Shown here piece by piece: positions 47,941 through 58,299 of a DNA stretch of 64,000 bases (positions are counted from its first letter, which is position 1; each line of letters begins with the position of its first letter). The notes beneath the pieces were generated by a model. It was given only the letters and a program-made list of their open reading frames with translations. It was not told the origin of the DNA and ran no database searches. The position numbers were made by a program, and so were the translations under genes. Source of the stretch: Sesamum alatum (taxonomy: Eukaryota; Streptophyta; Magnoliopsida; Lamiales; Pedaliaceae); NCBI GenBank assembly GCA_034509735.1, contig JACGWO010000005.1:29542479-29606478 (forward strand), in the 5' to 3' direction.

Positions 47941-49197
47941 TTAAGGGCACTTGGGCTTGTTTCCATGGGTAGTCATATTTGTGTAGCATTCACCACAGAT
48001 ATCTCTGTTGCCATAAGTCCCAGGAGGCACACACTTGCACCTCACACAGCAAGTTCCACACGCCCTCATGCACAGATTTTGCCTTGAGTGAAGGCTGCAC
48101 CTGTGTTTGCATAGCCCACCACAGTCCAAGTGGTTAGGGTTTTGACTCGGGGCCGGGGCTGGGGCCGGAGCAGGAGTGAGAGCGAGAGCACGGGAAATTA
48201 GCCGATCTTTGAAGTACGTTGAGAGGTCGACATCTGCAAGAATCGTGATAGATGAATAATGAGGTATTATTAAAGCAATCAACAGACTCTTACAATATTC
48301 ACTACGCATTACAACAATATAAATAATTAAATCTACCATCGACAACTTCAAAACAAGTCAAGAAATAAAGTACATACACTACTATAAAAATACACTTCAT
48401 ACCTACATTGTAGGCTCGAACTCACGACCTTGTGGTCGTGAGACACTGGTACTTAATTTTTGATAAGTGTAATATTTGTTTCGACGTCCCACCTTACTAA
48501 TATAACAAGAGCAGGCAAAATTGTTTATTTTTCGGGTCATAATTAAAATTATGCAAAAATGCATCAATTAAGAAATAAATCAGACATGAATCAATTGATT
48601 CTTGAATTTTAGAGAAAAAACTTATTTAGAAAAAAACATGATAATGCAGAGAGAGAAAATAATAAAAGAATAAAAAAAAATGCAATTCAATAATTTATAC
48701 CAAATAAAACGTAGACGTAAAGACCTTTGAATTTTAAGACACACATGAAAATAATATGCCAACTCACCCAAGTTTCGCATTAGCTTTCTGTCTCCCCCTC
48801 TGCCAAAACCCTTGACGAAATAAATCAAAAAACATATATCTATTAATGCCATATAAATTAAGAAATAATAACCCAATATTACTTGCTACATCTAAATATT
48901 GATGGATCAGAAGTCATAAAATTTTAAAAAAAATACAAAAACAAAGAATTAATGAAAAAAAAAAAAAGTTGGAATCACATGTAATAGCTGGCTGACATGG
49001 CTTGTTTCTTCATTGTTCTTGAAATCAGATGAAACCTGCATTAAATTAAAAAAAATAGCAATATTAAACATAATTATAACTACCATTTTGTGCAGTAATC
49101 AAAATTGTAGAGAGAGAGAAAGAGTTTTTAAAGATTATTTTGCCTGAGAAATGAAGAAGAGAGAGAAAATGAGTGCAAGAATGAGTTTTGCATCCAT
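47941..49197 (-). CDS. GASA/snakin family secreted cysteine-rich peptide, GASA14-like
   Basis: Predicted exons (minus): 49197-49144, 49035-48979, 48810-48768 and 48233-47941, giving a 148-residue product. Exon 1 encodes a signal peptide (MDAKLILALIFSLFFISQ). Residues about 19-60 are a variable spacer containing GFGRGGDRKLMRNL and DVDLSTYFKDRL. A short Ala-Pro repeat follows (TPAPAPAPAPSQ). The last 60 or so residues are the GASA domain with all twelve cysteines: DCGGLCKHRC, LCMRACGTCCVRCKCVPPGT, then YGNRDICGECYTNM and the KCP end. The ACGTCC, VPPGTYGN and TTHGNKPKCP pattern with a proline-rich linker fits the GASA14 type. GASA peptides act in the apoplast in gibberellin-linked growth, redox balance and defence. 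Intron 1 needs a GC donor (CAG|GCAAAA); the other introns are GT-AG, one with a non-consensus acceptor (GTCAAG). Exons 2 and 3 are inferred from frame continuity and are less certain than exons 1 and 4. Confidence 0.85.
48374..48500 (-). mobile_element. SINE-like fragment in the last intron of the GASA gene
   Basis: On the minus strand, GTCGTGAGTTCGAGCCTAC near 48410-48436 resembles a tRNA-type RNA polymerase III B box (GGTTCGANNCC class). CTCACGACCACAAGGTCGTG forms a palindrome beside it. An upstream A-box match is weak. Confidence 0.45.
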
Positions 49198-49235
49198 GTT
49201 TTAGTGTTTTGAACTCCAGCATTCCTGCTGTTTTG

Positions 49236-49244
49236 ATTTTATAG
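49236..49244 (-). promoter_or_regulatory. TATA box of the GASA gene
   Basis: CTATAAAAT on the minus strand lies about 40 bases before the ATG at 49197. This implies a very short 5' leader. Confidence 0.55.
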
Positions 49245-49479
49245 AGGAAGAAATTATTGTCAATATTCCAAGAATGCCCCTGGTGTGTGAATATTTAATG
49301 CCCACAAAAAATCTTGCATGGTATGGGGCATAGTGTTAATGATTTCAGGTTGAAAATTTTGGTACATTTTAGGTGGATAAAGTTGACATCAATTTAATTA
49401 CTATTTGTCTTATTTCAATAATTGTCACACTTGTCAATTGTGCTAACTAGTGAATTGATGATGTGATGAGATGTATGTA

Positions 49480-49808
49480 CACTACGAAAAAAAATGGATT
49501 ATTCCCAACATTATATATTATTATAATTTAAAAATCATAATAAATAAATATTATTTACTGCGGTCAGATAAAATTAATGCAAAAACGTATGTCTAAATCA
49601 TGGTTAACTAACATTTGTTTGGTTTAGCCTATCACCGAAATATTTGTCACAATTTTTAGTTGTAGAAAATTATATTTTGACCTCGTTTGTAAAAATAACG
49701 GTCAATAGCTGTGTTGCGCAACTCTGGGTAATTAGTATCCATCATGATTTTTCATCTTTAATCATAGTAATTAACCATAGTGAAAAGGTATTTTTATTCT
49801 AGCTAGTG
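49480..49808. mobile_element. Small CACTA-type MITE candidate
   Basis: It begins CACTACGAAAAAAAATGG and ends TTTTTATTCTAGCTAGTG. It shares ATCATGGTTAACTA/TAATTAACCATAG motifs and nearly the same length with the element at 54860-55191. The terminal match is weak. Confidence 0.4.
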
Positions 49809-51072
49809 AAAAGGGTAAATTACATTACATTCTTTAAGATTTACTTAATTATAAATACAAATATTGTTATAATAAAGATTATAATTATAATACTTGGAGT
49901 TTGTTCATCTTGCACGCAATTTCATTTGATAGGGTTCTGACGAGTTTTACATGTGATACTTCAAAAATATCCCTTATAAATTTTTAAGTGTAATTTGATT
50001 AAATTTTTTCAAAGTAAATGCTCTTTGGAATATATATATATAGGTTTCAGGTGGTCATCTTTGGTCACTTAATTCATCGATATTACACTACCTTAAAGAA
50101 AAAATTGTTGGCGATAAGAGGTGAAAAGACAGTTAGATATGACACTATAAGAGAGATGATACAGATAAACGAGAAAAGAACAAACTGGATGACAAATATT
50201 ATAGTCTACTTTGGGCATTCCATTAATTTTTATTTAATATTTTTTTCTTTTTGTCGAAAAAGAGCAAGGGTATTTAAATACTTTCTTACACTTTTTTTAT
50301 TTGGGTAATGTTTAAATCCCTAGCTAGTTGTTGCTGATTACTATCTGTGTTATTATTTTTCAATAATGACATACTAATGAGTATATATCTACAATGTATA
50401 ATATTTAATTTGTTGTAGATGTCGTAGAAGTGTCACTATATATGCATTATTATTTTTTCAATAATGACATAATTACTGACGAATATTTATAGTATGATAA
50501 CATATACATAGTAATAACTTAGTAACAACACATACGTTATGACAATTATATCAACTGTCACTGAATTTACTATATATTTCACTATTGTTCTACAATGAGA
50601 CGATTTTAAATTATAATCTCACTGTTACGTCTAAACAAAAATTAGTACCACTTAATATATATAATAACATTATTAAACTTTTTGTTGTTAATTTCCTTTT
50701 TTTTTTTTTGTCTTTTTAATAATGATTGTCCTAATTAATCATCCTTATCATATATAGTTAAATAAATTACATTAACATTTTCAAATTCAACAAATATATA
50801 TAAGGAAAAAAAATAAAAATGTTATGTGACACAATCCATTTACCAGCTACAATATTTCAGTCCTGAATTTAATTGGATGGCATACCAACCAATCTGTTAA
50901 ATGCCTACAGTATAAACACAGTTGGACATTTATTTTTCTTGCAGCAGAGATTCTTTGCATTAAAAGTAATTAAATAAATGTTGTGCTAAGTTGTTGTCTT
51001 GTCAATTCAATTGCCATTTGTACTTCCTAATTAAATTACGGAAAATGACATTTTTAACCCCATCAAGGAAAT
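49809..51072. other. Intergenic stretch without a recognised gene
   Basis: AT-rich. There are recurring ATAATGACATA motifs near 50366 and 50461 and one short open frame (50018-50308) without any recognisable protein features. Confidence 0.5.
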
Positions 51073-51334
51073 AACTTAATAACAACAAAAAAAAATTATT
51101 GTTGAAATCACTATCGAGTTAATTAGCAAGTAAAATTCTCGTTGGTAATCTACACTACTTAATATATATTTTAAATAATTCGTTGTTAAATTTGTTAGCA
51201 AGTAAATTTTCGTTGTTAAATTCATTAGCAAGTGAATTTTTTATATTAAATAATACATTAGCAACGAAAATTTTACTTGCTAATTAGCTTGACATCGATT
51301 TTTTTCGTTGCTATCGAGTGTTTTTCTTGTAGTG
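51073..51334. mobile_element. Small CACTA-type MITE, left tip lost
   Basis: It ends TTTTTCTTGTAGTG at 51334. Internal TCGATAGCAACG (minus), TTAGCAAGTAAAATT and its inverted copy ATTTTACTTGCTAATT match the family of 19704-19977. The left terminus is not recognisable as CACTA. Confidence 0.55.
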
Positions 51335-51770
51335 AACTGCATCAAGTATTACTGATTTAAGGTATAATCACTTTTGAATTGTTCAGACGTAATAATCTGC
51401 ATTTGTAAGAATTTAAATTTAGAGTTCTTGATCATAATTGATCATTTAAAAATCTAATTTTATAAAATTAACTAGATAAAACTCAATTCATTTAGAATAC
51501 TTATTAAGAAAAACTCATCCAACATATATAGTGAGTTTTAATTAGTGTATATTAATTCAAACTTTTACCAATTATTCAAAAAAGAAAACAAAATAAAATA
51601 TCCAGACTTTATCAGTAATGATTGATGTATGAGCAACAGGAAATTGTAGGAGTAAGGGGTGACAAAAAGATGAAAATATCAGCATACAGTATTGCAGCCA
51701 GCTGGACTTTTTTAATGCCCTGTACAAAATCAGCTTTATTCATTTTAAATGTTTTTTATATTTTTTTAAA

Positions 51771-52542
51771 GATTAAATATATGTATCCACCCTACATCAA
51801 TTACCTCCTTAAAGTATTAAAACTTAAAAAAAAAAACCCTGACCTTCTAGCACTTTTAATTTTGAAGTTTAAAAAGTTCATTTTACCCTTACTAAAAATT
51901 GATTTATGAAAAAAAAAATTAAAGAAATTTTGAAAATACCAAAACCGCTCTTTTTTTAAGTTTTATCTAATTTTATTTTCACTTGTTCACCGAGCTCTTT
52001 TTATTTTCGTAATCCTAAAGTACTTGGAGCTCATTTTATTTTAGTTTGCCTTTTTTGTAAAACTAAATTAAAAATAAATTTATACATTTATATATATACT
52101 TAAACAAATACACAATTAATAAAATCGAAAGAGTTGATCATGAACTAATAAGAAAATATACAATTAATATATATTTATATATTTTATGATAATTATATAA
52201 ATGTGGAAATTATATGGATGTATAAATTTATTTATAACTTGGTTTGACAAATAAGTGGAACTAAAATAAAATGAACTCCAAATACTTTAGAATTATAAAA
52301 ATAAAAAGAGCTCGATGAACAAGTGAAAATAAAATTAGATAAAACTTAAAAAAAGAGTGATTTTGGTATTTTAAAAATTCCTTTAATTTTTTTTTCATAA
52401 ATCAAGTTTTAGTAAGGGTAAAATGGACTTTTTGAACTTCAAAATTAAAGGTGTTAGAAAATTAGGGGGGGTTGAAGGTTTTAATACTTTAGGGGGTAAT
52501 TGATGTTAGGTAGATACTTCAGAGGTGGTAATTGTATTTAAC
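51771..52542. mobile_element. Mutator-type foldback MITE with 10-bp target duplication
   Basis: The arms of about 270 bp are inverted copies: for example CATCAATTACCTCCTTAAAG at the left with CTTTAGGGGGTAATTGATG at the right, and GAGCTCTTTTTATTTTCGTA with its counterpart ATAAAAATAAAAAGAGCTC. TTTTTTTAAA flanks both sides (51761-51770 and 52543-52552). The arm transcripts could fold into a long hairpin. There is no coding sequence. Confidence 0.75.
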
Positions 52543-52605
52543 TTTTTTTAAAACAAAAATTAAAATTTGGAATGTGGTAGGTTAACATGTTATTAATTTT
52601 TCATT
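52481..52605 (+). repeat. Direct repeat, left copy (125 bp)
   Basis: TTAATACTTTAGGGGGTAAT to ATTAATTTTTCATT. It covers the tip of the foldback MITE, its target duplication and about 50 bp of host flank. The right copy at 54590-54715 is nearly identical, with one extra G in the G run. Confidence 0.85.
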
Positions 52606-52693
52606 ATTGGTAAAATTATTTTAAAAATGTAAAAAAAAAAAAAATTTCGAAATTGGTGTGTTTTCACACCAATTTCAAAATTGAGACCGTCTC

Positions 52694-52914
52694 TTGAAGA
52701 GTCGGGGTTACAAACCCCGCCTTATGAGTGTGTGTCTGCTGACACAGAAGTCGGGGTTTGCAACCCCGACTTATTCAGCAATAAGTCGGGGTTTATAACC
52801 CCGACTTAGCTGACTTTTGTGTCAGCATTAATGCTGACACAGAAGTCAGCGAGAAGAAAAACACAGAAGTCGGGGTTTATAACTCCGACTTATTTTTAGC
52901 TGACTTCTGTGTCA
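52694..52914. repeat. Cluster of near-perfect hairpins with an AAGTCGGGGTT motif
   Basis: At least five inverted repeats lie in about 220 bp. AAGTCGGGGTT pairs with AACCCCGACTT at about 52748-52772 and 52784-52807, with weaker copies at 52700 and 52868. A 42-bp palindrome sits at 52809-52850 (GCTGACTTTTGTGTCAGCAT and its complement, one mismatch). CACAGAAGTC recurs beside each. It abuts the truncated end of the Mutator transposase frame. Confidence 0.8.
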
Positions 52915-54589
52915 ACCACCATCATGTGATAATGTCCATTGGGCCTTGTCAATCCTTTGCAGTCAATTATATGCTTCCTCATTTAAGGCCCTGATTTCCT
53001 CCATTATTCTATCAAATTTACGGCTCATCTGCTCTGCACCGGCTCTCCAACAAAGATCTTTCAACTGAACATTGTTGAACTTCTTGTTAAAGTTAGAACA
53101 CACGTGCCGTAAACAAAACCTATGTACCCCACAAGGAAACTTGAATGCTGGAACATGGTTGACGGCATTGATCAACCCACTATGTCGGTCAGAAATTAGG
53201 CAAATTCGATCCTCTTCACCAATCAGTAGATGTTTGGCAAGCATTTTCAAGAACCATCGCCAACTATCCAGTGATTCTTCATCTACAAGTGCGAAGGCCA
53301 ATGGCAGTACTTGTTGATTTGCATCCATACCAACTGCCACTAATAACTTATGTCGGTACTTTGTGTACAAATGCGTTCCGTCTACACTTATAACATTTCG
53401 GCAATAGCGGAATCCCTCAATGCACGGTCTGAAAGCCCAGAACTCATAATTCAACATTTTAATTCCCTGCCTTTCAGTGTCCAAATGCGACCACTCCACA
53501 ACAGTCCCCGGGTTATATTTTTGCAATGCAGCCATAAACCGAGGCAACTTCTGTACCGAGCTTTCCCACGTTCCATATACCTGTTCTCTAGCTGCCTTCA
53601 AGGATTGCCAAGCCTTCTGATAAGTGATTTCAAAGCCAAAACGATCTTTCACACTTTGTTGGACATATTTTATGTCATAACCTGGGTCTTGACGAACCAT
53701 ACCCAATAAATGAGTCGCAATCAAACCCTTACCCAAGTTACGATGAGAAACAGAAATCTCATTCATTAAGCATGTATGCGGCCCAATATATTGAGTAATC
53801 TTAAATAAACCCATTTTAGACTTCAGTATACCACGTACCATCCAACTGCACCCAGTCTCCGCTTCATATTTGCACGCAACCTTCCACAATTTGGGTTTGC
53901 TCTCAACCACGCGGTATTCTCGTCTTGCCTAGCGCACGGAGAAATCCTGTACACTTGCAATCAAGTGGTCCTTGCTTTTGAAAACCATACCTGCACCGAG
54001 CTCTCCGCAATTTAAGTCGTAGAAATGCCCCCATTTGCCAGTAGGGATATCTATGGAGTCAACAGGCACCTCGGGATGTGTCATTGTGAAGAATGGAACA
54101 ACAGGATATAGAGAAGGAGGTTCAGATGCAACAGGTATGTCCAAATCAATTGCATGTTGTTGTTCAGCTGTCGACTCAAAACCACCGCCTCCAAGCACAT
54201 CCAACATAATTGGAATGCTGACTTCATCGCTATTTTCAGGATCCTCGTCAGCTTGAATATTTTCTTCAACCTCATCCGGTTCTGAGTTCATCCTCTCATC
54301 ATTTAAGCAACTATCTGCTTCGGGATCGTCATATAAATCGTCACTGTCGTCATAGTGGTATGTGGATGGACCTGCATGCTCTTCATTTAGCCCAAACCTG
54401 TTCATGGCATCAGTAACTGCTGGCAAGTTGGGCGCATCTTGTGTTAACATAGACATATATGCGCCCCAATCACCAACAAATAGGTCATCTTCTACGATAT
54501 TCTCACAAATCATCTCTGTTTCAACAAAAATATCAACATACGAATTTCCACTGGTGGGACTGAAAAAAAATTGAACATCTTCATCAGTC
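52914..54589 (-). pseudogene. Mutator-like (MULE/MuDR) transposase, truncated at both ends
   Basis: A single minus-strand frame runs from 54589 to 52914, broken only by TAG at 53931-53929 and TGA near 52963. An acidic N-terminal part (DDSDDLYDDPEAD and neighbours) leads into the plant MuDR DNA-binding region (GMVFKSKDHLIASVQDFSVR, a break, then ACKYEAETGCSWMVRG and GPHTC). Next comes the MULE catalytic domain with CRNVISVDGTHLYTKYRHKL (first Asp), PLAFALVDEESLDSWRWFL, ICLISDRHSGLINAV (second Asp) and CGVHRFCLRHVCSNF. After the TGA the frame still reads LQRIDKAQWTLSHDGG before homology stops at 52914. The third catalytic acid cannot be assigned with confidence. The C-terminal part, including the SWIM zinc knuckle, and the N-terminus are missing. 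No terminal inverted repeats of its own were found. Confidence 0.85.
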
Positions 54590-54715
54590 TTAATACTTTA
54601 GGGGGGTAATTGATGTTAGGTAGATACTTCAGAGGTGGTAATTGTATTTAACTTTTTTTAAAACAAAAATTAAAATTTGGAATGTGGTAGGTTAACATGT
54701 TATTAATTTTTCATT
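54590..54715 (+). repeat. Direct repeat, right copy (126 bp)
   Basis: Near-identical to 52481-52605. It begins immediately at the broken N-terminal side of the transposase frame. Confidence 0.85.
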
Positions 54716-54859
54716 TGAATATCATAATTTGGAATTAGAATGCATGTATTGATATATTATGTGAGTGTATTATAAGTTATGAAGATCAATTTATGTAGTT
54801 GTGACTCCTTGGACTTTGAATCCGTGATTTATGTTTCACAAGAATTAAGTGTCACCTTA

Positions 54860-55191
54860 CACTAGAAGAAATATGTTTCACTATGAAAAATATGATACTT
54901 AATCATGCAGTCATGGTTAATACTAAATAATTATAGTGAATAGTCATTGATCACGGGCACGTAATGGTTGTCGGTCGTGGTTTTTGCAAGGGTGGCTAAA
55001 ACATTTGATATGGCTAAAAGTCATGGCAAATGTTTTTACCACGGCTAAAAGCCATGGCAAATAAGTTTTTCATGGTGGAAAAGCTAATTTTTGCATCGAT
55101 TTTTATTTAACCGTAGTTAATAATAGTTATTTACCACGATTTTTAGCCATGGTCATTAAAAATGTAGCTAATATTGATATTTTTTCTAGTG
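54860..55191. mobile_element. Small CACTA-type MITE
   Basis: It begins CACTAGAAGAAATATG and ends ATATTTTTTCTAGTG. Internal inverted motifs include TCATGGTTAATAC, CATGGCAAAT and ACCACGGCTAAAAGCCATGG. The flanking triplets are TTA and TTT. Confidence 0.65.
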
Positions 55192-55460
55192 TTTTTCGTT
55201 ACAGTCGATTACTGTGGTCAAAAGAAAAAAATCATGACGAATACAAATTAATCACAGTACTGCAATGGTCATTCATCGTTATTTTTACAAGTGAGGCAAA
55301 AACATTAGTCATAGCTAAAATCATGACAAATATTAATTAAACGTGATAAAAATTAAGTTTTCACGTTGATTTTATTTAACTGTGATTAATAGTATGATTT
55401 ACCGCGGTGTTTAAATTGTGATCATTTATAATATAGCGGAAAATTAATTATTTGTAGTGT
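55192..55460. mobile_element. Related CACTA-type MITE, right part
   Basis: It resembles the preceding element (GTCATAGCTAAAATCATGAC, ACTGTGATTAATAG) and ends TTATTTGTAGTG at 55460. Its left terminus is not clear. Confidence 0.45.
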
Positions 55461-56560
55461 TATTATACTAATATATTAGTATGTTTGTAGTGATCAAGTA
55501 ATATCCCAAGGAGTTTGTGGCAATTCAATCCTCTTAATAATTAGGGTAGCCACAATGAACTTAATACGACTTAACATTTTTTCAATAGAAAAATAATATC
55601 TGTAACTGATTTGTCAAATTTTTTTATTTGTCTCTCATATTTACTTTTCATCACACTTTAGTTCCTCGTATCTCAAATATATCGTCGTAGCTTCTTATAT
55701 TTTAAATAGATCTTCCTATGGTTCTTGACCATTAAATTTGAACTGATCTAATTAAAGTGGAGAGAAATGAAATTGAGAAAAAAAAAAAAAAAACTCATAT
55801 TTTAATAATTTGCCATATCTTGTACTCCAATAATGTTCTTATTACAACTTAACAAAGAAATGGAAATATTAATTAAACAACTACAATTTGACTTTTAATA
55901 TAAGTTACTAAACAATGAGTAACTATTTTTATTGCAGTTTGACAATCAATCTGAAAAGAAAATCAATTGGTTAAAATAAAGACAAAATATATTGATTGAG
56001 ATTCATGCCATTCTTTTTGGTTTATATTTGCATTTTAATACCTAGACATAAAATATATTTATTACATTTGATATTTTTTCCTAAATAATTAGTAGTTATT
56101 TTATAAATATTTGTATTTGTGTTTAGAAAAATAACATTACTGAAGTATATGATTTTTTTTTAACAATTGGCAAATTATTATAGTACGTGATATTTTTTTT
56201 TTTTTTAATTTATCCCTCAGTGAAATATGTCACCCACTTTAATAAGGTTCCGTTCAAACTTAACAATCAAGAACCATAATGAGATCTATTTGAAAGATAC
56301 CATTGCGGCATATTTGAGAGACGATGGACCAAAGGAATGAAAAGCGAACAGGAGAGATTAACGAAAAGATTTGGCCTTACTTATAATATTAATTCGTAAA
56401 TAGTCACCTCTACCATGAAGACACTGGAATTTTTTAAGATTTATTCTACTTTATAGCTAAAAAAATTTAAAACTATCGACTTTTAAATCTAAATCACTTT
56501 TCTATCTTTCTACAATTGAAGGGGTTTTTTGCAGCCGATTAAAATAAACACTCATCAGCT
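55461..56560. other. Intergenic stretch without a recognised gene
   Basis: AT-rich. Two short segments pair loosely as inverted copies: 55645-55755 (CACACTTTAGTTCCTCGTAT) and 56225-56335 (ACGATGGACCAAAGGAATGA). This suggests a decayed inverted-repeat element of about 700 bp. Confidence 0.35.
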
Positions 56561-56599
56561 TATTGTTGAAAATACGTCGAAAGAGTATTGTTTATTTAT

Positions 56600-57330
56600 T
56601 TATTTATGATGCGTAGCAGCACCATGAGAGTCGAAGAATCTTCACGAAAATCCTAGTATCAAGGGAGGACTAACCTGCAAAGAGGAGTTAGCACTCCGAT
56701 ACTTAAGTCGGTAACGTTATTACTGAATAAATAAATAGAAAAATTCAAAGTGAAGTGAGCATAAGTGATATAATTCGTGTAGAGTGTAAAAAGTGAGCTT
56801 GAAATAGCTAAAAAAACGAGAGAGAGAGTTAAAGTTTGAGTGTGAGAGTAGGTGTTATCGAATGACTACACAATGCCTTAACTTATAAGCATCCGTGGAG
56901 CAAGATCCGGAGGTTATTTAGGATGAATCAGATACCGTTTGAAAGCTATTTGTGTTAGCTATCCAACCGAAGAATTCATTCGTCATTTGGACTTGAATTA
57001 ATTGAGATATGACTGTTTGACCAAGAATTGCCCAATTTGCCTGGAAATTTAGGAATCCATACCTGTTGGTTAACAACCTAGTTGCCACCAAATTACTAGA
57101 AGTTTGTTAGAGATCTTTTAGTATTATTTGTCTTAATGTGTCAGCAATCAACATGTCTGCCTTGTTATATGCTAACTCATCTTGCTGAAGTGGACTTGTT
57201 TTCTAACACTACCAAGTTAGTAGTTTTATAGGCTCTACCTCCCTACTCATGGGCCAGCAGGGCATGCTCGGCTGGACTATTTGGAATGGGGCCCACCTCT
57301 AGGGTTTGGGTTTCATGGAAAATATTATCA
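56600..57330 (-). mobile_element. LTR fragment, minus orientation
   Basis: On the minus strand GCCTATAAAACTA at about 57231-57221 is a TATA box in GC-richer DNA. It is followed downstream by TATCGGAGTGCTAACTCC and CTTTGCAGGTTAG near 56700-56670. That 'CGGAGTGC...TTTGCAGGT' end is common in R/U5 regions of plant Ty3/gypsy-type LTRs. No internal polyprotein was seen. Confidence 0.4.
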
Positions 57331-57339
57331 ATTTATAAT

Positions 57340-58290
57340 TTCTACTTTTGACCTATGTTACTTATATTGATTAAACAAAAAGCTATAAGCAACTTCTCAC
57401 CAACTTTCACAACTTATTATTAAAATTATAAATATCAAGTTAAGCTCAACCTTCAACTATTTTTCCACTTTTATTTTTTCTTTCAAATACTCCGAATTAA
57501 CTTACAATTTTCTCTATAACTTTTTTTGTTATAAAAATAAAAACTATACAGACACCACCTCAATTAAACACAAACAAAGAGACTGATAATGTTTTACCAA
57601 TCCACAAGTAATCCAACACGATGCATGATTATTAATAGATTATTCAAATTGCTTCTACCATAGAAAAATGGGAGCTGCCTAGGATCCCTGTCCTGTACAA
57701 TTGTTGTCGCATCAGTTTGTAGTAAAGAGATTTTACAAAATGTCCGGTTGTTGCTTTGATGGAAAAGCAACAATGTGGCTGTCATCACTGTCAGTAACCC
57801 CAGTCCTTTTCAAGTGAACCAAAATAATAGGGATGACAGTGATTTGTGCATGATTTTTTATAATTATGCATATATCTACTAAAAGGCGTTAATATTATTT
57901 ATATAAATTATTTTTATATTTTAAAAATTTACATATATACATCCTAAAAAATGTCAATATCATTACATAAATTATTCTTATTTTTTAGTTGTCATGGATA
58001 ATTTATGTAATTATGCAAAAAATAAGAATGATTGTATAAACAAATTATAAGTCAGGGTGTTAAGTGTAATTATTCCTAATTCTTTTATGGAATAAATTGA
58101 TTTTGCTCCCTCTATTATTACGGTGGCATCAAACACCCCCTAGTACAATATAAATAATCAAACACCCCTCTCTAATTCATTTGTTGTTAAGAAATTAATT
58201 GATGGCGTTAATTTATAGATGAAATGACCACAATAACCTTATAAGTTAAATCACGAAACAGTACCAAAGACACCTATTTTTTGCTAAAAA
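57340..58290. other. Sequence between the two LTR fragments, no recognised gene
   Basis: A short minus-strand frame at 57594-57788 (LPFFYGRSNLNNLL and neighbours) matches nothing I know. The rest is AT-rich. 58090-58200 contains ACACCCCCTAGTACAATATA, similar to inverted-repeat MITE ends. Confidence 0.35.
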
Positions 58291-58299
58291 AAGATATTA

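Noticed and set aside
48410..48440. A tRNA gene in the GASA intron
   Set aside because: Only a B-box-like motif is present; no acceptor stem or cloverleaf can be formed. SINE-like is the better reading.
50018..50308. A 96-codon plus-strand frame as a gene
   Set aside because: No domain, no splice or promoter context, and an AT-rich composition like its flanks.
54035..54256. Plus-strand frame opposite the Mutator transposase
   Set aside because: It is a shadow of the minus-strand transposase frame, which carries all recognisable motifs.
52604..54592. A complete MULE with its own terminal inverted repeats
   Set aside because: The sequences at both edges are direct, not inverted, repeats, and the transposase frame is cut off inside coding sequence at both ends.
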